A stretch of 64,000 nucleotides of DNA, taken from positions 620,001-684,000 of the forward strand of contig NZ_CP031393.1 in assembly GCF_017161265.1 (NCBI RefSeq). Reading direction: 5' to 3'. Origin of the DNA: Treponema medium (lineage in GTDB: Bacteria; Spirochaetota; Spirochaetia; Treponematales; Treponemataceae). Below, piece by piece: positions 17,417-24,831 of this stretch (position 1 is its first letter; every line of letters begins with the position of its first letter). The translations under genes and the position numbers were made by a program. The notes beneath the pieces were generated by a model. It saw only the letters and a list, made by a program, of their open reading frames with translations. It did not search any database and had not been told where the DNA came from.

Positions 17417-17725
17417 GGTTTCCTCCTCATTTCAAGAAATTATCAGGTATATAATTTTCCGTCAACCTTTTTAACGACGAGATTTGTGCATAACACAAAT
17501 CCCGCTCCTGCTTATAACCACGGACATCCTTGTCCGTTCTGAAACTACGAGGCGCGAGCACAAATTAACCACAGGCACGGTACAAAATGTACATCCTGAG
17601 TATATTTTGTACCTGCAAGTTTACAAGCAAACTTGCTTCTGCATAAAACACCCCCGCCATCTATGACGGAAATGGTACGTTGAATATTTTCAGAAGCGGC
17701 ATATACTGTAAAACCTTTCCGTTAG
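17417..17725. repeat. Intergenic region with an inverted twin-hairpin module
   Basis: Holds the hairpins GGTACAAAATGTAC/GTATATTTTGTACC (17579-17613, one G-T pair, loop ATCCTGA) and GCAAGTTT/AAACTTGC (17615-17636). In reverse orientation this is the same two-hairpin plan found at 18482-18546, 58091-58150 and 58280-58341. No gene is supported here. Confidence 0.65.
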
Positions 17726-17849
17726 CCTTTTGAAATAGACGGTGTAGATACAAGGAATACAGTAAAAAAGTACCGCAGGCGTATCTTTGATACGTTGAGG
17801 ACACTTTTTTACTGTATGACGCAGTAAATGCACCGTATATTTCAAAAGG
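17726..17849. repeat. Palindromic repeat, family A, 124-base copy
   Basis: Outer arms CCTTTTGAAATAGACGG and CCGTATATTTCAAAAGG; inner hairpin CAGTAAAAAAGT/ACTTTTTTACTG (17760-17771 with 17803-17814). A 124-base counterpart in the opposite orientation lies at 60656-60779 with a completely different inner stem. It ends three bases before the -35 of the arsR-like promoter. Confidence 0.8.
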
Positions 17850-17852
17850 ATA

Positions 17853-17907
17853 TTGACACTGTTTTTAGTTGTATATATACTCAAATAAACATCTGAACAT
17901 CTGTTCA
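17853..17907 (+). promoter_or_regulatory. Promoter and ArsR/SmtB operator
   Basis: TTGACA (17853-17858), a 17-base spacer and TATACT (17876-17881). Immediately downstream, TGAACA-TC-TGTTCA (17894-17907) sits in a wider ATnTGAACA/TGTTCATAT palindrome, the classic SmtB/CzrA-type operator. Repressor bound here would cover the transcription start. Confidence 0.85.
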
Positions 17908-18002
17908 TATATTTGCAGATAAAAAATCATCTTGCTGTTTTGAGAAGACGGATGACCAAGACCGGCAGGCGTGATAATCAGAATACATAAGGAGGCCGCA
18001 CA

Positions 18003-18374
18003 ATGGAAAACCAAGAAGAACCGATGAGTGACGAAGCGGCGGAGTATTTTAACCCCGATGCCGTAGCTCATGCACGCTCAAAGATCCCCGACGAGGACAC
18101 GATGACCGCATTGAGTGATTTTTTTAAGAACTTCGGCGATTCAACCCGTATCAAGATCGTATCCGCGTTAATGGCGGGTGAGCTGTGCGTTGCCGACATT
18201 GCGGAGGTGCTTGAAATATCCGCTTCGGCAATTTCTCATCAACTGCGTATCCTCAGACAAGCAAAAATAGTGCGTTCGCGGCGGGTGGGAAAACAAATCT
18301 ACTATTCTATAGAGGACAATCATGTCGGCATCTTATACAGCGTCGGCATGGAGCATATTCTGGAAGGGCGCTGA
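18003..18374 (+). CDS. ArsR/SmtB-family zinc-responsive repressor
   Basis: A 123-residue winged-helix repressor. The recognition helix region SASAISHQLRILRQAKIV is standard for the family. Near the C-terminus, DNHVGILYSVGMEHILE has D-x-H, then H eleven residues on, then E, exactly the alpha-5 zinc site spacing of SmtB (Asp104, His106, His117, Glu120). Only one Cys is present in the ELCVAD motif, so a cadmium/lead-type thiolate site is unlikely. It should leave the operator when zinc rises and thereby induce itself and, probably, the ATPase gene at 18722. Ribosome site AAGGAGG. Confidence 0.9.
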   Translation: MENQEEPMSDEAAEYFNPDAVAHARSKIPDEDTMTALSDFFKNFGDSTRIKIVSALMAGELCVADIAEVLEISASAISHQLRILRQAKIVRSRRVGKQIYYSIEDNHVGILYSVGMEHILEGR

Positions 18375-18386
18375 GCCGAAGGGGCG

Positions 18387-18614
18387 GGGTAAACGCATCA
18401 GGTCGTTTTTTAATAACCCCGCGGAAAAATTGATACTATTCGACCAGAACTACCAAGGATGGCAGTGGGTTCTATACAGTAGCGATGTTTTGTGCAGGCA
18501 CAAAACTCGCCTTCAACTGTTGTACATGGACGTACAACAGTTGAAGATGGTTCAAATGGTCTCACAGTCTCAATTTTTCCGCGGTTTTATCTACTCTACC
18601 TGATGCATTTACCC
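18387..18614. repeat. Large palindromic element, family F, with nested twin hairpin
   Basis: Outer arms GGTAAACGCATCAGG and CCTGATGCATTTACC, inner arms CGCGGAAAAATTGA and TCAATTTTTCCGCG. In place of the simple centre of other copies it carries two hairpins: GTTTTGTG/CACAAAAC (18487-18506) and a perfect 15-bp stem CTTCAACTGTTGTAC with loop ATGGAC (18511-18546). It separates the zinc repressor from its ATPase and could affect read-through. No gene is seen in 18375-18721; bases 18635-18655 and 39527-39585 share a TTTCGCACAGAAGGAAG stretch. Confidence 0.8.
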
Positions 18615-18721
18615 ATTTACCGGAAAAAATGTGCGAAATTTTACTTAAAATTTCGCACAGAAGGAAGGCAACCGCTAAAAATATTTTTAATGCGGTTGCC
18701 ATGACCTAAGGAGGAGAGAAA

Positions 18722-21049
18722 ATGGCTTGTAGTTGTATGGCATGTAATCATATACACGAAACGCATAATCATGATGAACATCATCATGACAGTTTGTGGA
18801 ATAAACACGATATTATCCGGTTTAGCGTAGCGGCGGTGTTTTTTATCGCCGGGATTGTATTGAAAATTGCTTCCGAACCTTTCAAAATGACCGTTCAGTT
18901 CAGCGGCGCTTCTTACTCCATTGCACTTTCATCATTGCTTTTTGTCGGTTCGTGGCTTGCTGCGGGACTGGAAGTTATTCAAACCTTGCTGAAGACCATC
19001 GGTAAGAGGAGTATTTTTGACGAAAACTTTTTGATGACCTTTGCGACACTCGGTGCGTTCATACTCGGAGAGTGGTCGGAAGGCGCCGCGGTTATGCTGT
19101 TTTACAACTTGGGCGAGCTGCTGCAAGCCGCCGCCGTTCAGCAGTCCCGCCGTTCCATTACCAACTTGATGGACTTGCGCCCCGAATTTGTCCGGCTCTA
19201 TCGTAATCCTGCCGACTCCGAATCGGGACACAGCGATGCACATAGTTGTTGCGGTCATGAACATGAAGATGATGACCACCATCACAGCCATGAGCACATT
19301 CACGCCGAGATGTGCGAATGCGGGTATGAACACGGTGAACATCACCATACCCATTCGGAAAACTGCGAGTGTGGACACGAACATAGCCATGAACATCATC
19401 ACGAACATGAAGAATGCGATTGCGAGCATGAACACGGCGAAGTGGATCATCACGAACATACGCATAATCATGCCGAAGAGTGCTGCTGCGGGCATCATCA
19501 TGAAGGGGATGACCCTGACATCGTAGCCCCGGAAGATGTTCCTATCGGTACGCTGATCCTCGTAAAACCGGGGGAGAAGGTTCCGCTTGACGGGATACTG
19601 GTCGAAGGAGCGTGTTCTTTTGACACCTCTTCGATGACGGGAGAGAGTGTTCCGCGTTTTATTGAAGCAGGCGGTACGGTACTGGCAGGATTCGTCAATA
19701 CGGACGGGCTTGCGGTGATTAAAACCACCGTAGCGGCAGAAAATACCGCTGCGGCTAAAATGCTGCAGTTGGTGGAACATGCGCAAGACCGCAAGGCAAA
19801 AACGGAGCGACTTATTTCGAGCTTTGCGCGGGTATACACGCCGATTGTAACGATCGGTGCAGTCGTGCTGGCGCTCCTTCCGCCGCTTGTACTTTCAGCT
19901 GTATATAGCAGCCCGCTTTCGTGGAATGCCTTTGTTCCGTGGATTTCACGCGGACTGGTATTCCTTGTTATATCCTGCCCTTGCGCCTTTGTTATCTCCG
20001 TTCCGCTCGGCTACTTCGGCGGACTCGGCGGGGCGGCAAAAAAGGGTATATTAATAAAAGGAGCGGATTTTATCGACTCGCTTGCCAAAACGGACAGCGT
20101 TGTATTCGACAAAACCGGCACACTGACCGCCGGTGTTTTAACGGTACAGCATATTCTTCCTGCCGAACAATTCAGCACGGAGGAGTTGCTTGAGCTTGCC
20201 TATATCGCCGAGTATCATTCCGGCCATCCGATTGCCGTTGCGATAAAAGGCGCTATTCAAGGGCAGCTCGGTAAAGAGAAAATAGCCGTGTTTGAAAAAG
20301 AAGCAGCCGAACTCCGGCAATACACGGAAAAAGCCGGTTCCGGCGTTAAAATGCTGCGGAACGGACAGGAACTTGCGGCCGGTTCCGCGCTGTTCATCTT
20401 CGGCGATGCGGAAAAACAGCCTGCTTCCATCGCTCAAATTGAAGGAACGAAGGTATTCCTTTCCTACGGCGGGCATTATGCCGGCTGTATTATTTGCAGC
20501 GACAGCATTAAACCGCAATCCGCACAAGCGATACGGGAACTGCGCGGCGCTGGGGTCGGATATCTTGAGATGCTGACCGGCGATACAAAACGTACGGGCG
20601 AAAAAATAGCCGCCGAATTGCAGCTTGACCGCTGCAGCAGCGAACTTTTGCCGCATGAAAAGGTCGCCCGCTTTGAAGCAATCAGCGACGAACGGAAAAA
20701 GAGCAACGCCCGCGCCGTCTGTGTGTTTGTCGGAGACGGAATTAACGATGCGCCCGCTCTTGCCCGTGCGGATGTGGGTATCGCGATGGGCGGAATCGGC
20801 AGCGACGCCGCAATCGAAGCCGCCGACGTCGTTCTTATGACCGACAACCCGCAGCTCATTCCGCAGGCAATCAAGTCAGCGCGCTTTACACGAAAAATCG
20901 TCAAACAAAATATCGTTATGTCGTTTGTCGTTAAAATCGCCTTTTTGGCGGGCGGCGCTTTGGGCATTATTGGATTATGGGCAGCGGTGTTCGCCGATGT
21001 CGGTGTCGCACTTCTTGCCGTGTGTAACTCGTTGCGCGCACGGAGATAA
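18722..21049 (+). CDS. P1B-type zinc/cadmium-exporting ATPase with His/Cys-rich insertion
   Basis: A 775-residue heavy-metal ATPase. Catalytic motifs: TGES (about 306-309), the transmembrane metal site CPC (419-421), DKTGT phosphorylation site (463-467), SGHPIA and GDGINDAPAL. DVGVAL in the last helix fits the zinc/cadmium/lead class (ZntA-like). The N-terminus has a short CxxC plus His tract (MACSCMACNHIHETHNHDEH). Unusually, residues about 166-266, at the entry to the actuator domain, form an insertion with about 32 His and 11 Cys. Strong ribosome site AAGGAGG. With the upstream zinc repressor it forms a zinc-efflux unit. Confidence 0.92.
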   Translation: MACSCMACNHIHETHNHDEHHHDSLWNKHDIIRFSVAAVFFIAGIVLKIASEPFKMTVQFSGASYSIALSSLLFVGSWLAAGLEVIQTLLKTIGKRSIFDENFLMTFATLGAFILGEWSEGAAVMLFYNLGELLQAAAVQQSRRSITNLMDLRPEFVRLYRNPADSESGHSDAHSCCGHEHEDDDHHHSHEHIHAEMCECGYEHGEHHHTHSENCECGHEHSHEHHHEHEECDCEHEHGEVDHHEHTHNHAEECCCGHHHEGDDPDIVAPEDVPIGTLILVKPGEKVPLDGILVEGACSFDTSSMTGESVPRFIEAGGTVLAGFVNTDGLAVIKTTVAAENTAAAKMLQLVEHAQDRKAKTERLISSFARVYTPIVTIGAVVLALLPPLVLSAVYSSPLSWNAFVPWISRGLVFLVISCPCAFVISVPLGYFGGLGGAAKKGILIKGADFIDSLAKTDSVVFDKTGTLTAGVLTVQHILPAEQFSTEELLELAYIAEYHSGHPIAVAIKGAIQGQLGKEKIAVFEKEAAELRQYTEKAGSGVKMLRNGQELAAGSALFIFGDAEKQPASIAQIEGTKVFLSYGGHYAGCIICSDSIKPQSAQAIRELRGAGVGYLEMLTGDTKRTGEKIAAELQLDRCSSELLPHEKVARFEAISDERKKSNARAVCVFVGDGINDAPALARADVGIAMGGIGSDAAIEAADVVLMTDNPQLIPQAIKSARFTRKIVKQNIVMSFVVKIAFLAGGALGIIGLWAAVFADVGVALLAVCNSLRARR

Positions 21050-21060
21050 AGGGAGATTAA

Positions 21061-21172
21061 AATGCAACAGTTTCCAAAGTATAAACTTTGAAAACTGTTG
21101 CATTCGTACGCGGAACGCACATAGGTTAATCATCAAGTTCGGCGCAATAGACGCGCCGTATATTTTCAAAAG
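21061..21172. repeat. Family D cruciform followed by a family A half element
   Basis: 21061-21104 is the cruciform AATGCAACAGTT/AACTGTTGCATT with inner CAAAGT/ACTTTG. 21135-21172 is the right arm of family A (GCGCCGTATATTTTCAAAAGG). The latter overlaps the 3' end of the M20 peptidase gene and supplies its TGA stop. Confidence 0.7.
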
Positions 21173-22329
21173 GTAAGCATCATTGACAGATACAGCCGTG
21201 CTGCCCGATAAAGTTGAGAAAGCTTAATATGTTCGTTTTCGCGGTGGACGACGGCAAGATCGCCCGGGCCAATGATAACGGGAGTAAGCCCCTGCTTTAC
21301 CAGGACACTGCCGTCGGTAGAACCTGCAAAGATATCCGGAATATACGGAAGGCCGACGGCTTCCAGCGCTGTTTTACACCGCTGTACCAGAGGATCGCTT
21401 TCTGCCGTAGTCCACGAAGGACGCCTATCGACAACGGTATACGACACTTGGGCGGTAGGAACTTCTTGGCGCAATGCGGCAATCAGTTCGTCCAACCGCG
21501 CCCATACTGCATCGATGGGATGCCCAACGGCAAGCCGCGCATCCACGGTAAAAACACAAGTGTCGGGAACTACCTGCGGCTCCACGCCTGCCTGTATTGC
21601 CAGCGTCCGCCAAAAAGACGCCCCGTTCTCCGCCGAAGAATAGCCCGTTAACTCTGTATGCTTAATCTTTTCTATTAAATTGATTGCCGTGTAAATCGCA
21701 TTATCGCCCACACCGGCCTGTGAACCGTGAGCGGTTTTGCCTCGTACGCAGACATCCGCCCATGTACGTCCCTTTCCTTTTATACACAGCTTTAAATCGG
21801 TCGGTTCGCACACCACCAGCGAGCGGGCTCCGTCAAACAACGGAGAATATAAAAGCTCCTTCGAACCTTTCATGTAGTTTTCTTCGTCGATTGTCGCAGC
21901 AAAGATAATATCGGTAGGGGGCACGATACCGTGCCGCTGTAAAACAGCCATTGCATAAAGCGCAGCGGTCAGTCCGCTTTTCATATCGCTGCTGCCGCGG
22001 CCGTACAAAACACCATCCCGTATTTCAGCACCGAACGGGTCAAAGTTCCATCGCCCTCGCTCTTCGTCAGAAACCGGTACGACGTCCATATGTCCGGTAA
22101 AGATGATGCTGTTTTCACGGGTTTTCCCACGCACCCGAGCGACAATATCAGAACGGTTTCCTTCAACAGGAATCCGTTCATATTCAATCTTATTCGCTTG
22201 TAAAAAATCCTCTATATATTGCACCATCGGCGCTTCGTTCCCCGGCGGATTGATGCTGGGAATTTTTACAGCGTCTGCAAAAAACGTGCGGAGTTCATCA
22301 TCATCGATATAATCAAAATAGTTTTGCAT
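21166..22329 (-). CDS. M20-family metallopeptidase/deacylase (ArgE/DapE type)
   Basis: A 387-residue zinc hydrolase of the M20 family. Motifs: TGHMDVVPV (about 77-85), GRGSSDMKSG (metal-bridging Asp), TIDEENYMKGS (catalytic Glu) and CEPTDL. The sequence is closest in style to succinyl-diaminopimelate desuccinylase, acetylornithine deacetylase or peptidase relatives. The substrate is not fixed by context, since it stands alone. The last residues and stop codon (LTF then TGA) lie in a family A repeat arm, so the natural C-terminus may have been replaced or extended slightly. Confidence 0.8.
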   Translation of the reverse strand: MQNYFDYIDDDELRTFFADAVKIPSINPPGNEAPMVQYIEDFLQANKIEYERIPVEGNRSDIVARVRGKTRENSIIFTGHMDVVPVSDEERGRWNFDPFGAEIRDGVLYGRGSSDMKSGLTAALYAMAVLQRHGIVPPTDIIFAATIDEENYMKGSKELLYSPLFDGARSLVVCEPTDLKLCIKGKGRTWADVCVRGKTAHGSQAGVGDNAIYTAINLIEKIKHTELTGYSSAENGASFWRTLAIQAGVEPQVVPDTCVFTVDARLAVGHPIDAVWARLDELIAALRQEVPTAQVSYTVVDRRPSWTTAESDPLVQRCKTALEAVGLPYIPDIFAGSTDGSVLVKQGLTPVIIGPGDLAVVHRENEHIKLSQLYRAARLYLSMMLTF

Positions 22330-22417
22330 CGGTACTATCCTTTATCCTTAAAAACCACTAAGTTTTTAGAGCCTCCAAAATATGATTACAGCAAGCTTGA
22401 CTCGCTGAAGAAATATT

Positions 22418-22837
22418 CTATTTTGCTTCAATTTTAAATACCTCGATATTTGGAAAATCCTTTACATCATAATACGGTTCTTCATTTTCCCATAATTGAT
22501 GAAATCTTAATATAATATGATCGTTAAAATCACAGTCCAAATAGACATAGAAATTTTTATTTGGAAAACTTGCTTTTAAATTTTCAATTAAATTTTTCGT
22601 AATTAATTTTGCAGAAGTTATGGCTGTATGTTGAACACGTTTTTTAACTTTACCGCAAATATGAATATGATTTTCATAAGCCTCTAATTGTGTTTTATCA
22701 GATACTTTATTCAATGAATTTATCTTTGAATCTTGAGTTTTTAAAAATATATATTCATTATTTTCAGAATCTATTGCTGTATAAAATTTCGGGAAGAGAA
22801 TATCTTGTAATTCGATAATAGCCTTAAAACCATTCAT
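22418..22837 (-). CDS. Hypothetical protein in the integron-like block
   Basis: A 139-residue soluble protein, AT-rich and Lys/Asn-rich, with no family I recognise. It contains HIHICGKVKKRVQHTAIT and a YLDCDFNDHIILRFHQLWE segment; no signal peptide or membrane helix. Its ATG lies 37 bases beyond the attC-like site at 22875-22937, reading away from it, so it occupies the position of the next cassette in the array. No attC-like site is seen at its 3' end. Confidence 0.55.
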   Translation of the reverse strand: MNGFKAIIELQDILFPKFYTAIDSENNEYIFLKTQDSKINSLNKVSDKTQLEAYENHIHICGKVKKRVQHTAITSAKLITKNLIENLKASFPNKNFYVYLDCDFNDHIILRFHQLWENEEPYYDVKDFPNIEVFKIEAK

Positions 22838-22874
22838 ATCTTTTCATAAAACCTCGCATCCTAGTGTAGTGTCA

Positions 22875-22937
22875 CCATAACATCCGCTTAACCTGCATTG
22901 CCACAAAGGTAATGTCAGGTTGAAGCGGGTGTTAGAC
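22875..22937 (-). other. Integron attC-like recombination site 1
   Basis: Read on the minus strand it starts GTCTAAC and ends GTTATGG, and folds into a hairpin. The arms are TAACACCCGCTTCAACCTG and, from the other side, TAACATCCGCTTAACCTG. One arm has two extra bases (a C and, a little further in, an A) that would be unpaired, the extrahelical bases typical of attC. It lies one base beyond the toxin stop codon, as expected for a cassette. Confidence 0.8.
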
Positions 22938-22938
22938 G

Positions 22939-23262
22939 CTATTTGCTCTTCTCACCGAACAAAACACGAACAAAATCTCTTCTTGAATACAAAATTCTTA
23001 CAATTCTTATAACTTCGTCTTCAATTCTATAAAATATTGAATAATTATTCGCAAGTACAAACTTATAATCTGTAGGAAACGAAACATATTTTTCCACAGA
23101 AATCCCTACATTTGGAGAGAACGTCAAATTTTCATAAGTTTCTATAATTTTTGAAATGGTATTATGTGCTGCTATGGGATTTTGAAGTTCATTCTCGATA
23201 TAATTTTTAATTTCAAGTAAGTCTGCTGCTGCTTGCGGAGCAATTTTTATCTCAAACATCAA
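22939..23262 (-). CDS. ParE/RelE-family toxin
   Basis: A 107-residue toxin of the RelE/ParE superfamily. IKIAPQAAADLLEIKNYI at the start, then FVLANNYSIFYRIEDEVIRI and RILYSRRDF near the end, are characteristic strands and helices of the fold. It starts at ATGATG overlapping the antitoxin stop by four bases and ends one base before attC-like site 1, so it forms a two-gene toxin-antitoxin cassette. Whether it poisons gyrase (ParE) or mRNA (RelE) cannot be told from sequence. Confidence 0.85.
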   Translation of the reverse strand: MMFEIKIAPQAAADLLEIKNYIENELQNPIAAHNTISKIIETYENLTFSPNVGISVEKYVSFPTDYKFVLANNYSIFYRIEDEVIRIVRILYSRRDFVRVLFGEKSK

Positions 23263-23504
23263 AGTCCTGCCATTTTTCTGACTTCAGTTGTGTCCAGCCA
23301 TCCGTTTTGCAAAGCAGATTCTTCACCTTTTTTCAATTCAGAAAAAAGAGTTTTCGTAGCTGTCAATTTTTCGTAATCTCTTATGGAAATTACCGCATAA
23401 CACCCCCTGCCATTTTTAGTAAGAAAAACCGGCGATTCATCAGCAACATCCTGCAAAACTTCATTATAATTACGCAAATCCGAAACAGGTTTTATAGCAA
23501 TCAT
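23259..23504 (-). CDS. Phd/YefM-family antitoxin
   Basis: An 81-residue antitoxin. IKPVSDLRNYNEVLQDV followed by SPVFLTKNGRGCYAVISIRD is the Phd/YefM DNA-binding fold; the C-terminal half should wrap the toxin. Ribosome site AGAGGT before the ATG. It is followed by the toxin with a four-base overlap. The palindrome at its promoter (23519-23536) is a likely autoregulatory operator. Confidence 0.85.
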   Translation of the reverse strand: MIAIKPVSDLRNYNEVLQDVADESPVFLTKNGRGCYAVISIRDYEKLTATKTLFSELKKGEESALQNGWLDTTEVRKMAGL

Positions 23505-23518
23505 ACATACCTCTAATA

Positions 23519-23568
23519 TTCGTAATATTTTACGAAATAATTATCTTAAAATACTTATAAACTGTCAA
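23519..23568 (-). promoter_or_regulatory. Promoter and operator of the Phd/ParE-type pair
   Basis: Minus strand: TTGACA (23568-23563), 17 bases, GATAAT (23545-23540). The inverted repeat TTCGTAA-TATT-TTACGAA (23519-23536) overlaps the predicted transcription start. This gives the cassette its own promoter. Confidence 0.8.
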
Positions 23569-24014
23569 GCAGATTAAACTCTCATATCAGGGCTTCCGCA
23601 TTATAAGCTTTTGCAGATAAAATGCAGTGACCCCATTGCTATACGTAACAAAAAAACAAAGCTTTTAATCGTAAAATGGCTTTATATCTTCAAGCGTAGA
23701 GCTGTTTCGATGATTTAGAACATAAATTTCATAGGTTTTTATTTATAATGTGGAATCCCTAACTCTCATATATTTTACTAATTGTGAATAAAACCCTCTC
23801 CATGACCGTCCGTAGGAGAACTTATATTTCGTTGATTCCCTTAATAAGTTTTAAAATTCTTAGATAAAAGTTTGTTTTTCTTACTTAATTAGTCAGTATG
23901 ATAAAACATCGCTTTACTCAAAGATCCTAAGCTATTAATTTGGGTTTTAAGCTTTAATTTACAAAAATATACACCATTTTTCAAAGTTACAGTTTATCGT
24001 GCCGTAAGGCATCC
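23569..24014. other. AT-rich region without a supported gene
   Basis: About 445 bases between the toxin-antitoxin promoter and attC-like site 3. No frame with a start, ribosome site and family resemblance was found on either strand. It may be remains of a cassette. Confidence 0.45.
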
Positions 24015-24095
24015 GTCTAACGGAGCAGCTTAATCCGCGTGTTGGACGGCGCTGTGCGCCGGACGACAGACGGAGAGTCCGCCGCTCCGTTGAAC
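24015..24095. other. Integron attC-like recombination site 3
   Basis: Begins GTCTAAC (24015-24021) and ends GTTGAAC (24089-24095), both matching the attC core consensus. The next inner blocks GGAGCAGC and GCCGCTCC pair with one mismatch. The strand orientation is ambiguous, since both ends fit. It is only 15 bases from site 2. Confidence 0.7.
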
Positions 24096-24110
24096 GGGCG
24101 CGCAGCGTCC

Positions 24111-24268
24111 GTTCAACATTCGCTTAACCTGCGTTTGTACCTTTGCCGATACAAAGCATAAGGCAAAGTTGGTGCGAAAGTTGCATTAAAAAGGGAATTG
24201 CGCTAGCAATTACCACCCAAGCAACTTTCGTGACAAAACAAATGTCAGGTTGAAGCGGGTGTTAGAAC
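24111..24268 (-). other. Integron attC-like recombination site 2
   Basis: About 158 bases. On the minus strand the arms are AACACCCGCTTCAACCTG and AACATTCGCTTAACCTG, again with an extra unpaired C and A on one arm; the end core is GTTGAAC. The long loop contains a further imperfect palindrome (AAAGTTGC and GCAACTTT). It abuts the stop codon of the small cassette gene at 24269. Confidence 0.8.
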
Positions 24269-24385
24269 TTATTTTCCAATATAAAAACTTTCATGACTGT
24301 ATTCACACCATTTTTCATACATCTGAATATATTTTTCTTTGATAAATTCCTGCGCTTCATGAATAATTTTGTATAAATCAAGCAT
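24269..24385 (-). CDS. Small cassette protein, 38 residues
   Basis: A short frame starting MLDLYKIIHEAQEFIKEKY and ending FYIGK, mostly helical and charged. Its ATG overlaps the stop of the upstream gene by eight bases (ATGCTTGA), and GAGGTG sits five bases before it, so coupled translation is likely. The stop abuts attC-like site 2, the normal position for the last gene of a cassette. The function is unknown. The two-gene arrangement recalls toxin-antitoxin or immunity pairs, but nothing in the sequence proves it. Confidence 0.6.
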   Translation of the reverse strand: MLDLYKIIHEAQEFIKEKYIQMYEKWCEYSHESFYIGK

Positions 24386-24656
24386 ATCGCACCTCAACTT
24401 TTTTGATTGGAGATAAAAAATCTTCTGCCTCAATATATAAATTTTTTAATATTGGAACTAAATCAATATATTCTTCTTCCGGTTCAGAATTATGAGTATA
24501 TTTAGCTAATACTTCAAGATAACCACTATCCCAATGGAGAACCTTTTCATATTTTTCCAGCGAATACGGTGCTGCAAATTTTAATCGAGTATTATTAAAA
24601 GAAAATAATGTGTAAGAGCCATCATTGCTTAAATAAGCGGTATCGAATCTACTCAT
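24378..24656 (-). CDS. Hypothetical cassette protein, 92 residues
   Basis: A small soluble protein (MSRFDTAYLSNDGSYTLFSF at the start) that I cannot assign to a family. It contains HWDSGYLEVLAKYTHNSEPE and an acidic middle. An extended -10 (TGCTATAAT, hexamer at 24668-24663) lies six bases before the ATG and there is no ribosome site, so the message should be leaderless. It is the first gene of a two-gene cassette ending at attC-like site 2. Confidence 0.6.
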   Translation of the reverse strand: MSRFDTAYLSNDGSYTLFSFNNTRLKFAAPYSLEKYEKVLHWDSGYLEVLAKYTHNSEPEEEYIDLVPILKNLYIEAEDFLSPIKKVEVRYA

Positions 24657-24692
24657 ATTTCAATTATAGCATAAAAATTATAAAATAAACAT

Positions 24693-24736
24693 AGGGGCTG
24701 TCCTATAAGTAAAAACATCCTATTTGGACAGCTCCT
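24693..24736. terminator. Hairpin between cassette genes
   Basis: AGGGGCTGTCC pairs with GGACAGCTCCT apart from one G-T pair, with an A-rich loop. It lies downstream of the FGE lipoprotein gene and could end its transcript; the T run is poor. Confidence 0.45.
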
Positions 24737-24831
24737 ATTACTTCCTCTACACAAATAAACTTACATACTATCGCGTAGTCTTATTGTAAATAAGATGAGA
24801 AAATCGGTAGTCGGCAAGCATCTAATAACAT

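Noticed and set aside
18932-19839. Long minus-strand frames opposite the metal ATPase
   Set aside because: They arise from the His-rich codons on the other strand and carry no motifs or start signals.
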